DNA of 64,000 nt from Gammaproteobacteria bacterium (GTDB lineage: Bacteria > Pseudomonadota > Gammaproteobacteria > Burkholderiales > Rhodocyclaceae), in NCBI GenBank assembly GCA_029289235.1, contig JARFTZ010000032.1, positions 1 through 64,000 on the forward strand. Direction: 5' to 3'. Below, piece after piece: positions 7,792-19,200 of this stretch. A program made the translations under genes and the position numbers. The notes below the pieces were generated by a model. The model was not told the DNA's origin and made no database searches. It saw nothing but the letters and a program-made list of their open reading frames with translations. Numbering within the stretch: position 1 is the first letter of the stretch; every line of letters begins with the position of its first letter.

Positions 7792-10563
7792 TCAGGTGAA
7801 GTCCCGACGGCACAGTCCGCGCATCTCGCACCACGCGCAGACGCGCTCGAGACCGTGCGCCGGCAAGCGGGCTCCCGCATGCAGCGCGTCGAATGCGGCG
7901 ACCAGCCGCTGCCCTTGGGCCTCGGCCGCCACTCTCAGGTTTTCAGCCTCGTCACCGCTCGAAACGGCGAGCACCCGCTCGTCGTCGAGCGCGACGTAGG
8001 CCGCCTGCGCGGCGTTCCCGTGCATCAGCGCGTAGGCCGGCAGCTGCACGTCGTCCTTCAGCCGGTCGCGAATGACCTTGGCTGCCTGCGTCTTGTAGTC
8101 GTAGAGCGCGGAAGCGCCGTCATTCCCTCTGTCGATGCGATCGATGCGCCCGTACAGTTCGACGCTGCCACCCTCGGCCAGAGGCAGGACGCGGCTGACC
8201 TTCGCTTCCGCCTGCGCCCAGCGCCAGCCTTCCCTCTCCCGCTCGCGCTGCCAGGCCAGGTAGCCCGGCAGGCGCTTTTCCCAGCGCTGTCGCCAGCCGG
8301 TGGCCAGAAAATTGTCGGCCACCGCCGGCGCGAAGACCTCGGCGACACACGCCCGCAGCGCCTGCAGCCCGGCGTCCTCCGACAACGCGGAAACGCTCGG
8401 ATGCTGCTGATGAAAGCGTTCCAGCACGCGGTGCACCAGTTCGCCGTAATCGCTCTTGGCCATTTCCTCGCTGACCTCGTCCATTTCGCCGAGGCCGAGC
8501 ACATATCGGGCGAAGAAACGGTACGGGCAGGCGACGAGGCTGGCGTAGGCGCTGACCGATACGCGCACCGGTATCCGCGTTGACGGAGCCACCGGCGCCG
8601 CGGACCGCGTCGGCTCAGCCGCGGTGGCGGGGTCCGGCGTCGCCTCGCTGCGGACCGGCAACGGCCGGCGCAGCAGATCGTCGCCCCAGGCGAGCTGGTG
8701 CAGTGTCGAGAGCAACGACAATTCCGGCGCGAGAAGGTTGGCTTCGCCGTCCTGCACCGATTGCCAGGTGACCGTCACGCGCGGAACGGTGGCCAGCAGC
8801 AGTTCGAGGTCGCGCTTGAGCTCCCGCTCGTCGTCCGCGCGCGTGCGCAGCCCCAGTTCGCGGCGCACCGACTGGTTGAAGAAGGCCGCATGCCCGCCCG
8901 GCGCAAGTTGCCGGGCGTCGCCGCCGAGCAGCAGCGCGGCGTCGAAACGGCGCAGGCAGACGGCGTTGAGCGGCGTCACGACGATCGGGCTGGCGATGCT
9001 GCCGTCGCGGAAGCTGCCGCCCTCGAACTCGCGATTGAGCCAGTCACGCCAGGTCGGGAAGGCAAACTCCGCGGTGCTGCCCGCCAGTTCCTGCCCGCGT
9101 TTTTCCAGCAGATCGAGCACCGCCTGGCCGGCGACATCATCACGCAAGGCGTCCAGCGCGCCGATCGCGTCGAGCGCCTTCGTCAGGCGGCCGATCCAGC
9201 GCGACAGGGGCGCCGGCCGGGCATTCAACAAGGTGGTCGCCGCTTCGATGCGGTCGAGCAGCGCCAGCCCCACGGCTTTCCCATCATCCGCCGCTTCGAG
9301 CAGGCAACGGCGGATGCGCACGATGCCGGCCTTGACCGACGCCCGCCGGATGGCGGCTTCGAGGGAAAAAACAGCGGCCCGGCGCGCGTCCGCGTCGATA
9401 TCCGAAAAAACGAACGGCGACTTGCACAGGTCGAGCAGATCGCGGTGATAGGCGTTGCCCGCCGCCGTTTCGATCAGCGCGTCGACCACCGCCGCCGCGC
9501 GCGAGGTCGACAACAGCCAGCCCGTTTCGTCGCTGACCAGAACGCCTTCGCGTTCGAGCAGCGCGCGTACCCGCCGGGCGGTCAGCCGGTCCTGCGCCAC
9601 CAGCGCGATGCGCCGCAGCCCCGCCTGCAGCCAGTCACCGACCTGCGCCACGGCGGCCTGCGCCTCGTGCTCGCGGCCGCTGGTCGGGACAAACTGCACG
9701 CGACCACGCAGCGGGCTTTCGGGAAAGCGTTGCGCGATCTCGGCGGCGCGCTCGTACACCGGCGAGGACAACGCCGCGGGCCAGGCGGCGTCGAGCGTTG
9801 CCAGCAGCGGCGTCGAGCAGGTTTCGCGCGGCGCGGGATGGATGATCTGCAGCGGCTGCGCCCCGGCGTAACGGCGCAGGAATTCGCGTTCAGCCGCATC
9901 GAGCGATTCCCCCGGCGCGGCGTCAAGCAGGACGAACAGGGGCTGCGGCGATTCTGCCTCGGCGGCCTGCCGCGCCAGTTCGGCAAGGCGCAGGCGATAG
10001 ACCGCGGCGGTATCGGGCGCGCCTGCCGCCGCGAGGGCGCGCCAGAGTTCATGCACGACGCGCGCCTCGAACGCCAGCGGCGAGGAATTGCGCAGGGCGT
10101 AGGCCTCCTGTAACTGGTCGGCGAGTTCGCCGTCGCCGGCCGGCAACGCGACGGCCGCCGCCGTCAGCTCGTCGAACAGCGCCGCCATTTCGGCCGCAAT
10201 GCCCCACAACGCCGCCTCGTCGAACCAGCCCTTGCCGCGCAGCGCTTCGTAAAGCAGCACGAGGCGCTGACTGACCGGCAGGGGCTCGGGGATGCCCGCC
10301 AGCGGCGCGGCATTCACCCAGTTCTTGAGGGTGTCGAAACGGGGGAGCAGCAATGGGGAGGACGATACGGCCGCCATCCTGACCAGCGCCGCGCGCAGTT
10401 CGACGGCCATCGGCAGCGCCGGCACCAGCACCCGCAACGCGGAAAGGTCGCCATCCCGCGCCCACGGCGCCGCGCCGTCGAGCAGCAAGCGTGCCGCCGC
10501 TTCATAGAAGGCCTCGCCGGGAGGCAAGGCGCACGCCGTCAACTCTGCGGGAGCGTGCTCCAT
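7792..10563 (-). CDS. addB: AddB-type PD-(D/E)XK nuclease of the AddAB complex
   Basis: A protein of 923 residues (929 if the TTG at 10581 is used). The N-terminal part is a degenerate, probably inactive helicase fold without a clear Walker A. The C-terminal part is a RecB-like nuclease with YGRIDRIDRG and ALYDYKTQ as the D...D-x-K site. Four cysteines typical of the AddB iron-sulfur staple are present: one in ACPYRFFARYVLG and three in the C-terminal C-x2-C-x5-C (CAWCEMRGLC). It partners AddA in DNA end processing. The TTG at 10581 overlaps the fdxA stop; the ATG at 10563 has better ribosome-binding spacing. Downstream, the inverted EF-hand gene separates it from addA. Confidence 0.9.
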   Translation of the reverse strand: MEHAPAELTACALPPGEAFYEAAARLLLDGAAPWARDGDLSALRVLVPALPMAVELRAALVRMAAVSSSPLLLPRFDTLKNWVNAAPLAGIPEPLPVSQRLVLLYEALRGKGWFDEAALWGIAAEMAALFDELTAAAVALPAGDGELADQLQEAYALRNSSPLAFEARVVHELWRALAAAGAPDTAAVYRLRLAELARQAAEAESPQPLFVLLDAAPGESLDAAEREFLRRYAGAQPLQIIHPAPRETCSTPLLATLDAAWPAALSSPVYERAAEIAQRFPESPLRGRVQFVPTSGREHEAQAAVAQVGDWLQAGLRRIALVAQDRLTARRVRALLEREGVLVSDETGWLLSTSRAAAVVDALIETAAGNAYHRDLLDLCKSPFVFSDIDADARRAAVFSLEAAIRRASVKAGIVRIRRCLLEAADDGKAVGLALLDRIEAATTLLNARPAPLSRWIGRLTKALDAIGALDALRDDVAGQAVLDLLEKRGQELAGSTAEFAFPTWRDWLNREFEGGSFRDGSIASPIVVTPLNAVCLRRFDAALLLGGDARQLAPGGHAAFFNQSVRRELGLRTRADDERELKRDLELLLATVPRVTVTWQSVQDGEANLLAPELSLLSTLHQLAWGDDLLRRPLPVRSEATPDPATAAEPTRSAAPVAPSTRIPVRVSVSAYASLVACPYRFFARYVLGLGEMDEVSEEMAKSDYGELVHRVLERFHQQHPSVSALSEDAGLQALRACVAEVFAPAVADNFLATGWRQRWEKRLPGYLAWQREREREGWRWAQAEAKVSRVLPLAEGGSVELYGRIDRIDRGNDGASALYDYKTQAAKVIRDRLKDDVQLPAYALMHGNAAQAAYVALDDERVLAVSSGDEAENLRVAAEAQGQRLVAAFDALHAGARLPAHGLERVCAWCEMRGLCRRDFT

Positions 10564-10577
10564 CGACAGTGCCTGGC

Positions 10578-10901
10578 TCAACGCTCCAGCTTGTCGAGCT
10601 TGTCGGCCACGCCGTTCCAGGCATCGGCGTCGTCCAGCGGTTCCTTGCGCTCCGCGATGACCGGCCAGGTCTTCGCCAACTCGGCGTTCAGCGCGATGAA
10701 GCCGTGCATGGCGTCCGGCACGTCATCCTCGGCGAAAATCGCCGAGGCCGGGCATTCGGCGACGCACAAGGTGCAGTCGATGCACTCCTCCGGGTCAATG
10801 ACCAGGAAATTCGGCCCCTCGTGGAAGCAATCCACCGGACACACATCCACACAATCGGTGTACTTGCACTTGATGCAATTCTCGGTAACGACGTAGGCCA
10901 T
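10578..10901 (-). CDS. fdxA: 7Fe-8S (3Fe-4S/4Fe-4S) ferredoxin
   Basis: A 107-residue electron carrier. The N-terminal cysteines [17 protein letters not shown] and the second set [12 protein letters not shown] match the seven-iron ferredoxin type, in which one cluster is 3Fe-4S. The C-terminal extension (residues 60-107) with AKTWPVI is typical of FdxA. The start at 10901 gives the conserved [12 protein letters not shown] beginning. It lies directly upstream of addB with only a few bases of overlap or spacing, so the two are probably transcribed together, although no functional link to recombination is known. Confidence 0.95.
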   Translation of the reverse strand: MAYVVTENCIKCKYTDCVDVCPVDCFHEGPNFLVIDPEECIDCTLCVAECPASAIFAEDDVPDAMHGFIALNAELAKTWPVIAERKEPLDDADAWNGVADKLDKLER

Positions 10902-11018
10902 GACGAACCTCTCCATTCTTGGCTGATTGCAGGGGGGAAGACTATAGCGCAACGGCTTCCTCGAGAAGGGCGCGAGACGGCGCCCACACTCGCTGAGACA
11001 CGAAGGCTCCCGGCCGGT

Positions 11019-12716
11019 TCAGGAATCGCGGTGCTGTAACAGGTGACGGAACAGCCAGCTGCGCGGCGGCTCGACGCCGGTGCGTACGTAAGCGAGGGGG
11101 CTTGGCTCCAGGAGGAAGCGCCGTTGCAGTTCACCCTCCCCGCGCTGCCCGGCAAAGAGGATCCGGTCGCCCGAGAGCAGTTGCATGTCTTCCGCCGGCA
11201 AGGGAATCTCCTTCTTTTTGCGCAACAGCAGCAAAGGAACGGCACTGATCCGGTCCGGCGGGTGCTCCGGATTGATCAACAGGTCGCCGATGGTCAGCGG
11301 CGGATCGACCTCCGGCGCCAGCGCCTCGCGCAGCCCGGCGTAGGACGCGAAACAGTCGAACACCCACATGAACGGCACTTTCTCGCCGACATGCCGTTCG
11401 AGCAGTTCGCCGGTCCGCCGCGCCATGTCCCCGCTGTCCTCGTCCAGGTACTTGAGGAAGCGGATCAGCAGCGGCGAGGTGAGCAACTGGCGCGCCTTGT
11501 GCGAAACGACCTCCGCCTTGACGAAACGCAGGTTGGCCATCGACGCATCGATCAGACTGGCGTTGGCCACGTTGGCCTGGCGGATGACGACATAGACCTC
11601 GGGGTTGATCGATCGCGCCCGCGTCACCGTCGCCAGGTTCAGCGCATCGCTTTCCGTGCAGACGACGATGCCGACTGCCTTCCTGACTTCGGCAGCGACC
11701 ATCTCGCGGGTCACGCCGGCCTGGTACTGCAGCGCGGCGTTTTCGCCCTGCTTGCGCGCGTCGAGTTCGACCAGCGATGAAGTCACGCCGGCGCTGCCCA
11801 GCGCAGAAACGAAATACTCGGCAAAACTGCCGGAACCGAAGACGACCCAGTGCCCCTTCGGCAGGTTGAGCGGCTCCGGCCGCACACCGCCGGGCAGACC
11901 CGACAGCCACTCGATCACCCGCAGGCGCTCCGGCGAACCCATGTCCAGGTTGATGTTGTTAGCGAAGCTCTGGAACGGGTTGATCAGCTCGATGTTGCGG
12001 AAGGATTCAAGGTTGGCCTGGGCAATCTGCGTATGCACCCGGGCAATAATCCGCAACGACGGATTAAGCACCGTCCCGCCGATGGCGACGGACTGGTTGG
12101 TGTCATCAGTGCCCGAGAGCGCCACCATCGCCACACATTTGCGATGCGTCACGCCGGCGTCGACGAGCACGTCCGGCAAACGCCCGTCGGCGGCAAGGAA
12201 AAGCGGTGGGTACTGGAACTCCTCGATCTCGATGCGCGCGGCCCGCTCCGCCCGCAGCTCGACGATCACCATGCGCTGCCCCATGCGATCGAGCATGCGG
12301 GCCAGCATGATGCCGCTCTGCCCATAGCCAACGATCAGGACAAACGGCTCCTGCAGCGCCGCCACGCGCAAGGCGAAGCGTCGGCGAGCCACCGCATCGC
12401 GCAGCGTCTGATCCTGCGAAAGGTGAAAGATGCTGCCGAGCGCATAGGCCCAGGCCACCACGCACAGGTAGATGCAGACGATCGTCCAGGCGCGCTGCGG
12501 ATCGGAGAACGTATGCGGCAATTCGCCGAAGCCGATCGTCGTCGCCGTATAGCTGATGAAATAGAGCGCGTGGAAGAAACCGATGCGGACGACATTGCCG
12601 TTTTCGTCGACGCCGGGGATCAGCACCAGCCCCCATACCGATACCGCATAGGCGATGATCAGGACGATCAGCGGCCGCCGCAGCCGCCGCAGAATGACGA
12701 AAAGAACCTCGTTCAC
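11019..12716 (-). CDS. Potassium channel protein with two TrkA-N (RCK) domains
   Basis: A 565-residue protein. The N-terminus has two membrane helices around a pore loop whose selectivity filter reads TATTIGFGE (residues 57-65), the T-x-G-F-G type of K+ channels. Two NAD-binding Rossmann domains follow: VLIVGYGQSGIMLARML around residue 127 and WVVFGSGSFAEYFVSALG around residue 286. These are TrkA-N/RCK modules that gate conductance in response to ligands. The tandem arrangement is like that of large-conductance or Kch-type channels. The start is a GTG at 12716. It lies in tandem with the small membrane protein at 12733-13116, 16 bases apart, so the two probably form an operon. Confidence 0.88.
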   Translation of the reverse strand: MNEVLFVILRRLRRPLIVLIIAYAVSVWGLVLIPGVDENGNVVRIGFFHALYFISYTATTIGFGELPHTFSDPQRAWTIVCIYLCVVAWAYALGSIFHLSQDQTLRDAVARRRFALRVAALQEPFVLIVGYGQSGIMLARMLDRMGQRMVIVELRAERAARIEIEEFQYPPLFLAADGRLPDVLVDAGVTHRKCVAMVALSGTDDTNQSVAIGGTVLNPSLRIIARVHTQIAQANLESFRNIELINPFQSFANNINLDMGSPERLRVIEWLSGLPGGVRPEPLNLPKGHWVVFGSGSFAEYFVSALGSAGVTSSLVELDARKQGENAALQYQAGVTREMVAAEVRKAVGIVVCTESDALNLATVTRARSINPEVYVVIRQANVANASLIDASMANLRFVKAEVVSHKARQLLTSPLLIRFLKYLDEDSGDMARRTGELLERHVGEKVPFMWVFDCFASYAGLREALAPEVDPPLTIGDLLINPEHPPDRISAVPLLLLRKKKEIPLPAEDMQLLSGDRILFAGQRGEGELQRRFLLEPSPLAYVRTGVEPPRSWLFRHLLQHRDS

Positions 12717-12732
12717 GCGTCGCCCTCGCCGT

Positions 12733-13116
12733 TCAGCGGGTCTGGCGCAAGGTCTCGCTGATCAGCAGAATCACCGAAATGAGGTTGGCCACGAGCGCGC
12801 CGCCGCTCAGCGAAACGACCGTCGACATCGTTTCCCCGGTCATCGCCAGGTCGTTGATGTTGACCTGCCAGGCCCAGAAGCAGGATGCCGCCAGCAGTTG
12901 CAGCATGGCCACCATGCTCGTTGCCAGATGGGTCGCCCCGATGTGCGTGCGATCGCCGAACTTCATGACCAGGGCAATCAGATTGACGACGACCGCGGCG
13001 AACAGATGGCCCGCGTCATGAACTTTCACGTTGTCGATTTCACCGATGAAAAAGCCGAAATTCAGCGTACAGGCAAAAATGACGAAAAACCCGAAGATGA
13101 CTTTTTCCAGATTCAT
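12733..13116 (-). CDS. Small conserved membrane protein (resembles DUF6394)
   Basis: A 127-residue, very hydrophobic protein with four predicted membrane helices (about 5-27, 36-52, 65-88 and 100-120). The sequence between helices 2 and 3, MKFGDRTHIGATHLATS, is the most distinctive part. From memory it resembles the DUF6394 family of small proteins found next to TrkA-domain potassium proteins, but this could not be checked. It ends 16 bases before the K+ channel gene, which suggests a role linked to ion transport. No catalytic motif is visible. Confidence 0.75.
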   Translation of the reverse strand: MNLEKVIFGFFVIFACTLNFGFFIGEIDNVKVHDAGHLFAAVVVNLIALVMKFGDRTHIGATHLATSMVAMLQLLAASCFWAWQVNINDLAMTGETMSTVVSLSGGALVANLISVILLISETLRQTR

Positions 13117-13353
13117 TCCAATGCCCTGTCCCGGAAGGTTGAAGTGTTGTATTTGCGGCGATCATACGGAGTCGGGAAAGGGCTGTAAATCGTTGGAAAT
13201 GATGGATTGACGCCCGACGCGGCGCCCCCTGCCCTGTTTCCACCGGAACGCTCCGCGCTTCCAAACGCATTTTTTTTTAGCTAGGATAGAACTTCGGTCG
13301 GGCATCGCCCCTCTACCTTCCCATTCCAACGACTCCACCCCAAGAGGCATTCG

Positions 13354-13680
13354 ATGAGTGAACACATCCATTACGTCACCGACGACACCTTTGCTGCCGA
13401 GGTCCAGCAGGCATCGCAACCGGTTCTGCTCGACTTCTGGGCCGAATGGTGCGGCCCCTGCAAGATGATCGCACCGATTCTCGACGAGATTGCCGCCCAG
13501 TATGCCGGCCGCCTGAAAGTCGCCAAGCTGAACATCGACGACAACCCGACAACGCCGGCCAATTTCGCCGTGCGCGGCATCCCCACGCTGATGCTGTTCA
13601 AGAACGGCAACGTCGAAGCCACCAAGGTCGGTGCGATCTCCAAGTCGCAACTCACCGCCTTTATTGACAGTCACCTGTAA
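13354..13680 (+). CDS. trxA: Thioredoxin 1
   Basis: A 108-residue cytoplasmic thioredoxin that reduces protein disulfides with electrons from thioredoxin reductase. The active site WCGPC has cysteines at residues 33 and 36, the buried aspartate lies in LLDFWAEW, and the cis-proline loop reads [12 protein letters not shown]. Length and motifs are exactly those of TrxA. AAGAGG lies a few bases upstream of the start. It is followed by rho, a trxA-rho order that is common in proteobacteria. Confidence 0.97.
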   Translation: MSEHIHYVTDDTFAAEVQQASQPVLLDFWAEWCGPCKMIAPILDEIAAQYAGRLKVAKLNIDDNPTTPANFAVRGIPTLMLFKNGNVEATKVGAISKSQLTAFIDSHL

Positions 13681-13896
13681 ACTGGCTAACCTCCGCCTGG
13701 AAGTCGCGGCCCCCTCCCAAAACAGAGAGACAATCAGGCCCGGCCCTGCTTTCAGGCGTTGATTTCCGTCACGACCCGGTCGAGACACAGCAGCAAAATT
13801 CCCGGCAACACCCAAATCACACATCCGCATCCCTGTTCGCGTCGTTCACGCAACGACCCCCGGTATCCCCGGCTATCCTTTCTCCATACTCCACAC

Positions 13897-15153
<1,257 letters not shown>

Positions 15154-15179
15154 CATCAACACACCGCTTGTTGATTCGA

Positions 15180-15208
15180 TTGCCAAGCGAAGAAAAAACA
15201 AGGATAAT
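15180..15208 (+). promoter_or_regulatory. Sigma-70-type promoter of rpmE
   Basis: TTGCCA at 15180-15185 and GATAAT at 15203-15208 are separated by 17 bases, close to the consensus spacing and sequence. They lie about 82 bases upstream of the rpmE start, in the rho-rpmE gap. This would allow rpmE to be expressed independently of rho. Confidence 0.6.
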
Positions 15209-15289
15209 CCCGCGTTTTCCGGAGTCGGCCACCGACGCAACATTCGTTTGCATCGAGCCGGCTAGATTTGACCAGAAGGAATTTCCAAG

Positions 15290-15505
15290 ATGAAATCCGA
15301 TATCCATCCCGATTACAACGAAATCGACGTCACCTGCTCGTGCGGCAACACCTTCAAGACGAAGTCGACGATGAAAAAGGCGTTGCACGTCGAAGTCTGC
15401 GCCGCGTGCCATCCGTTCTACACCGGCAAGCAGAAGATCATCGACACCGCTGGCCGCGTCGAGAAGTTCAACAAGAAGTACGGCGCCAAGGCCAAGGCGG
15501 CCTGA
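15290..15505 (+). CDS. rpmE: 50S ribosomal protein L31, zinc-binding type
   Basis: A 71-residue ribosomal protein of the large subunit. It is the zinc-containing (C+) paralog, with cysteine motifs CSCGNTF (residues 16-22) and [10 protein letters not shown]. The C-terminal [11 protein letters not shown] is typical. GGAATTTCC near 15279 lies close to the start. It has its own promoter and a strong intrinsic terminator, so it is a monocistronic unit after rho. Confidence 0.97.
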   Translation: MKSDIHPDYNEIDVTCSCGNTFKTKSTMKKALHVEVCAACHPFYTGKQKIIDTAGRVEKFNKKYGAKAKAA

Positions 15506-15535
15506 GACACAGCCCGAGGCGAGTTTGCGGACTCG

Positions 15536-15565
15536 AAAAAAGGCAGCCGCCGGGCTGCCTTTTTT
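15536..15565 (+). terminator. Intrinsic terminator after rpmE
   Basis: GGCAGCC at 15542-15548 pairs with GGCTGCC at 15553-15559 around a four-base loop and is followed by a run of six T. The A-tract before the stem (15536-15541) extends the pairing. It is a textbook rho-independent terminator 30 bases after the rpmE stop. Confidence 0.92.
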
Positions 15566-15598
15566 GTTTGAGCGGCAAACCAGCCAACAACGCCTGCC

Positions 15599-17326
15599 AT
15601 GCCCTTTCTTGAGGAAAAACAACGGTTTCGCGGGATAGCCCTGCCGCCCAGCGGCTGGGTCCTGACCCTGCTGCTCGTCGTTTACATCTTCACCGGACTG
15701 ATTGGTCACGATCCGTGGAAGCATGATGATGCAATTACCATCGGCATTGCCTACGACATTGCCGAACATGGAAACTGGCTGACCCTGCAGCTTGCCGGCA
15801 GACCCTACCCCGACGCGCCGCTGTATTACTGGATCGCCGCGACGCTCGGGCAGTTGTTCTCCTGGCTGCTCCCGTTCCACGACGCCGCCCGCCTGGCCAG
15901 CGGAATCTTCACCCTGCTGACGCTTGAGTTCGTCCTGCTGGCCGCACGGGAACTGCATGGCAAGGACCAGGCCGCCGCCGCGCCACTGATTCTCGCCGGC
16001 AGCATTGGTTTCCTTTTCCACGCGCACGAGGCCCAGCCAATGCTCGCCGCCCTCACCGCGCACACGGCGGCCTACTGGGGGCTCACCTTGCTGCCCCGGG
16101 CCCGATGGCGCGCGGGAGCCATTTTCGGCTGCGCACTCGCCTTCGGATTCCTGGTAAACGGCCTGCTGCCCATCCTGACGCTCGTACCGGTTGCAGCCAT
16201 CGTTCTGGCCAAATCGGACTCCCCGCTGGCTGACGCCGGAACGCTTCTGGCCGGAATCCTCGTCGGTGCAATTCCGTGCGGTCTCTGGCTGGTGGCAGTC
16301 AATAACGTTTCCCCTGAGTACCTGGCCAGCTTCTTCCAGGCGGAAATCACGGCACTCACTCGCCCGGTCACCCCGGCGACCAACCTCTCGCGCTATCTCG
16401 GACTGCTGCTCTGGTATGCCTGGCCTGCCCTGCCGCTGGCCGCCTGGGCACTCTGGAGCAAGCGCAGGATGTTGAGCTCGCGGGAAATCGCCATCCCGGC
16501 GGTATCGTTTTTCGCCATCCTGACCCTTCTCGTGAGTTTTGTCGGGATGCGCAGCGCCATCGCGCTGCTCCTGCTGCCGCCACTGGTTTTGCTCGCGGTT
16601 CCCGGCATTGGATCACTGCGCCGCGGCGCGGCCAACGCCTTCAACTGGTTCGGGATGACTACTTTCACCCTGTTCGCGGCAATCGCCTGGATCGGCTGGA
16701 GCGCACAGGTCTTCGGCTGGCCGGAGCGATTGGCACAACGTGCTGTCCGCCTGCACAGCGGATTCGTCGGCGAATTTGATCTTCTGGCCTTCGGCCTGGC
16801 CCTGACGTTCACCGGGATCTGGTTCTGGATGATCGTCACGACGCCACGCTCGCCGATGCGCAGCATCATGCACTGGATGGCCGGCCTGACCCTGTTCTGG
16901 CTCCTCCTGGCCAGCCTGTGGATGCCATGGATCGATTACGGGAAGACCTTCCGCGCCGTTTCCGCATCGCTGAAAGAGGAATTGCCGGGAAAACTCGACT
17001 GCGTTGCCGGCGCCAATCTGCCGCTCGCCTTCCGCGCCTCTCTCGATTATTTCGAAGGCATCCGCACACTGCCGCAAAAGAGCGACGAGGCGGCAAAATG
17101 CTCCTGGCTGCTGGTACAGGGCAACGTTCGCGATCTCGGCAGTCTCGCGGCCTCGGGCTGGAAAGAGGTATGGAGCGGCAACCGGCCGAGCGACCGGCGT
17201 TCGAGCGACAAATTCCATCTGTTCAAGCGCGCTCGCAAGGCCAACCCGCCGCCCAGCCTGACGAACCTCGAAGCGGAAACTCCACCTCCCGACGCGCTGA
17301 CGCCGACACGCATTCCGGCGGAGTGA
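15599..17326 (+). CDS. GT39/ArnT-like membrane glycosyltransferase
   Basis: A 575-residue protein with about 11-12 membrane helices and a soluble C-terminal domain. The first periplasmic loop contains GHDPWKHDDAITIGIAYDIA, with the acidic pair expected of the GT-C fold (PMT/ArnT family), and later AGRPYPDAPLYYW, comparable to the K-P-P-L-x-Y-W motif of ArnT-like enzymes. Such proteins use polyprenyl-phosphate sugars to modify lipid A, protein or glycan on the periplasmic side; donor and acceptor cannot be told here. It starts 34 bases after the rpmE terminator and is convergent with orn. No other glycan gene is adjacent. Confidence 0.8.
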   Translation: MPFLEEKQRFRGIALPPSGWVLTLLLVVYIFTGLIGHDPWKHDDAITIGIAYDIAEHGNWLTLQLAGRPYPDAPLYYWIAATLGQLFSWLLPFHDAARLASGIFTLLTLEFVLLAARELHGKDQAAAAPLILAGSIGFLFHAHEAQPMLAALTAHTAAYWGLTLLPRARWRAGAIFGCALAFGFLVNGLLPILTLVPVAAIVLAKSDSPLADAGTLLAGILVGAIPCGLWLVAVNNVSPEYLASFFQAEITALTRPVTPATNLSRYLGLLLWYAWPALPLAAWALWSKRRMLSSREIAIPAVSFFAILTLLVSFVGMRSAIALLLLPPLVLLAVPGIGSLRRGAANAFNWFGMTTFTLFAAIAWIGWSAQVFGWPERLAQRAVRLHSGFVGEFDLLAFGLALTFTGIWFWMIVTTPRSPMRSIMHWMAGLTLFWLLLASLWMPWIDYGKTFRAVSASLKEELPGKLDCVAGANLPLAFRASLDYFEGIRTLPQKSDEAAKCSWLLVQGNVRDLGSLAASGWKEVWSGNRPSDRRSSDKFHLFKRARKANPPPSLTNLEAETPPPDALTPTRIPAE

Positions 17327-17351
17327 GCCGCTACTGAAACCGCAGTCGCCT

Positions 17352-17897
17352 CTACAGGCGGATGAATTTCTCGCGGTAGTACTTCAATTCCTCGATCGAT
17401 TCGCGGATATCGGCCAGCGCCGTATGCGCCGATTCCTTCTCGAAGCCCTTGGCCACCTCGGGCGCCCAGCGCCGGCAAAGTTCCTTCAGGGTGCTGACGT
17501 CGATGTTGCGGTAATGGAACCAGTCCTCCAGCACCGGCATGTAGCGCACCATGAAGCGCCGGTCCTGGCCGATCGAGTTGCCGCACATCGGACTGATGCG
17601 CTTGGCCACGTACTCCTGCATGAACGCCAGCGCCGCCGCTTCGACCGCCGCCTCGTCGAGCGTTGAGGCACGAACCCGCTCGATCAGACCGGATTTGCCG
17701 TGCGTGTTCTTGTTCCAGTCGTCCATCGCATCAAGCACCTCGTCCGACTGATGCACGGCCCAGACCGGCGATTCGGCAACGGTGACGAGATTGCCGTCAG
17801 TGACGATCATCGCCATCTCGATGATGCGATCGCGCTCCGGATCGAGGCCGGTCATCTCCATGTCCAGCCAAACGAGATGATTTTCGCTCTGTGCCAT
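17352..17897 (-). CDS. orn: Oligoribonuclease
   Basis: A 181-residue 3'-5' exoribonuclease of the DEDDh family. It degrades the last dinucleotides of RNA decay and pGpG from c-di-GMP turnover. The first motif is [20 protein letters not shown] at residues 8-27; the third contains the catalytic histidine and aspartate in [17 protein letters not shown]. The start at 17897 gives the conserved short N-terminus; the frame runs open further upstream to 18041 but would overlap the divergent protease gene. It is divergent from the M48 protease gene by 43 bases. Removal of pGpG could be relevant given the c-di-GMP elements elsewhere in the window, but this is inference. Confidence 0.97.
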   Translation of the reverse strand: MAQSENHLVWLDMEMTGLDPERDRIIEMAMIVTDGNLVTVAESPVWAVHQSDEVLDAMDDWNKNTHGKSGLIERVRASTLDEAAVEAAALAFMQEYVAKRISPMCGNSIGQDRRFMVRYMPVLEDWFHYRNIDVSTLKELCRRWAPEVAKGFEKESAHTALADIRESIEELKYYREKFIRL

Positions 17898-17940
17898 ATA
17901 ATCGGTCCCTCTCGAAAAACCCGCATTCTGGCACAGCTTG

Positions 17941-19200
17941 ATGCTCAACTCCCTCAACTCCTTTTCCGTCGTCTTCCTTGCCGCCCTGGCCCTGATGATC
18001 GCGTTGCGCCTGTGGCTCGGCCTGCGCCAGATCACGCACATCCTCCGGCATCGCGACGCCGTGCCGCCGCAGTTCGCCGATCGCGTCTCGATCTACGCGC
18101 ACCAGAAGGCTGCCGATTACAGCGTCACCCGCACCCGCTTCGGACGCCTCGGGCTGGCCGTGGAAGTCGCCGTCCTCCTCGCCTTCACCTTCGGCGGCGG
18201 GCTGCAACTGCTGCACGATTTCTGGTCGGCACGACTCGACGGACTGAGCTACGGTGTGGCACTGATCGTCAGCGTGATGACGATCTCCGGCCTCATTGAC
18301 CTGCCCCTGTCGCTGTACACCCAGTTCGTCATCGAGGAACGCTTCGGTTTCAACCGGATGACCCTGCGCCTGTTCTTTTCCGACCTCGCCAAGCAACTCG
18401 CGCTGGGACTCATCATCGGCATCCCGGTGCTGCTCGCCGTGTTGTGGCTGATGACGCAGATGGGCGCGAACTGGTGGCTCTACGTCTGGCTGTTCTGGTG
18501 CGGCTTCAACCTGCTGATCCTGTTTATCTACCCGGCGTGGATCGCGCCGCTGTTCAACAAATTCACGCCGCTGGAGGACGATGCGCTTAAGCAGCGCATC
18601 GAGGCCTTGCTGAACCGTTGCGGTTTCGCCAGTTCCGGACTGTTCGTGATGGACGGCTCGAAGCGTTCGGCGCACGGCAACGCCTACTTCACCGGCTTCG
18701 GCAAGACCAAGCGCATCGTCTTCTTCGACACCCTGCTCGGCCGCCTGCAGCCCGAGGAAGTGGAAGCCGTGCTCGCCCACGAACTGGGGCATTTCCGCCA
18801 TCGGCACATCGTCAAGCGGATCGTGCTGATTTTCGCGATGACCCTGCTGCTGCTCTTCGCTCTCGGTCAACTCATGCTCACCGACTGGTTCTTCGCCGGC
18901 CTCGGCGTCAATGCAGGCGGTGCGCATAACACCGCGATGGCTCTGATCCTGTTCTTCCTCACCGTACCGGTCTTCACCTTCCTCGCCACGCCGCTGGCCA
19001 GCCTGCTTTCCCGCCGTCACGAGTACGAGGCCGACCGCTACGCCGCCGATCACGCTTCCGCTGCCGATCTGGTACAGGCGCTGGTCAAGCTGTACGAGGA
19101 CAACGCCGCGACCCTGACGCCCGATCCGCTGCACTCCCTGTTCTACGACTCGCATCCGCCCGCCGCGCTGCGCATCGCCCGCCTGACCGCCTCCACGTGA
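17941..19200 (+). CDS. M48-family (Ste24-like) membrane zinc metalloprotease
   Basis: A 419-residue integral membrane protease. The zinc-binding HELGH motif is in [13 protein letters not shown] (about residue 280), with a third ligand expected in [15 protein letters not shown]. The N-terminal region has several membrane helices typical of the Ste24 (CAAX protease 1) type rather than the shorter HtpX. The substrate is unknown; bacterial homologs are assigned to envelope protein quality control. ATG at 17941 is preferred over the TTG one codon earlier. The stop overlaps the rsgA start as GTGA, so the two genes are translationally coupled. Confidence 0.9.
   Translation: MLNSLNSFSVVFLAALALMIALRLWLGLRQITHILRHRDAVPPQFADRVSIYAHQKAADYSVTRTRFGRLGLAVEVAVLLAFTFGGGLQLLHDFWSARLDGLSYGVALIVSVMTISGLIDLPLSLYTQFVIEERFGFNRMTLRLFFSDLAKQLALGLIIGIPVLLAVLWLMTQMGANWWLYVWLFWCGFNLLILFIYPAWIAPLFNKFTPLEDDALKQRIEALLNRCGFASSGLFVMDGSKRSAHGNAYFTGFGKTKRIVFFDTLLGRLQPEEVEAVLAHELGHFRHRHIVKRIVLIFAMTLLLLFALGQLMLTDWFFAGLGVNAGGAHNTAMALILFFLTVPVFTFLATPLASLLSRRHEYEADRYAADHASAADLVQALVKLYEDNAATLTPDPLHSLFYDSHPPAALRIARLTAST

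Noticed and set aside
7378..8583. A 401-codon plus-strand frame running across the EF-hand gene into addB antisense
   Set aside because: It is out of frame with the EF-hand gene and antisense to addB; the EF-hand frame has the calcium loops and ribosome-binding site.
12155..12645. Short frames on both strands inside the K+ channel gene
   Set aside because: Shadows of a gene with a clear selectivity filter and two Rossmann domains.
17797..19155. A 452-codon minus-strand frame opposite the M48 protease
   Set aside because: Glutamine/glutamate-rich shadow of a gene with an intact HELGH motif.
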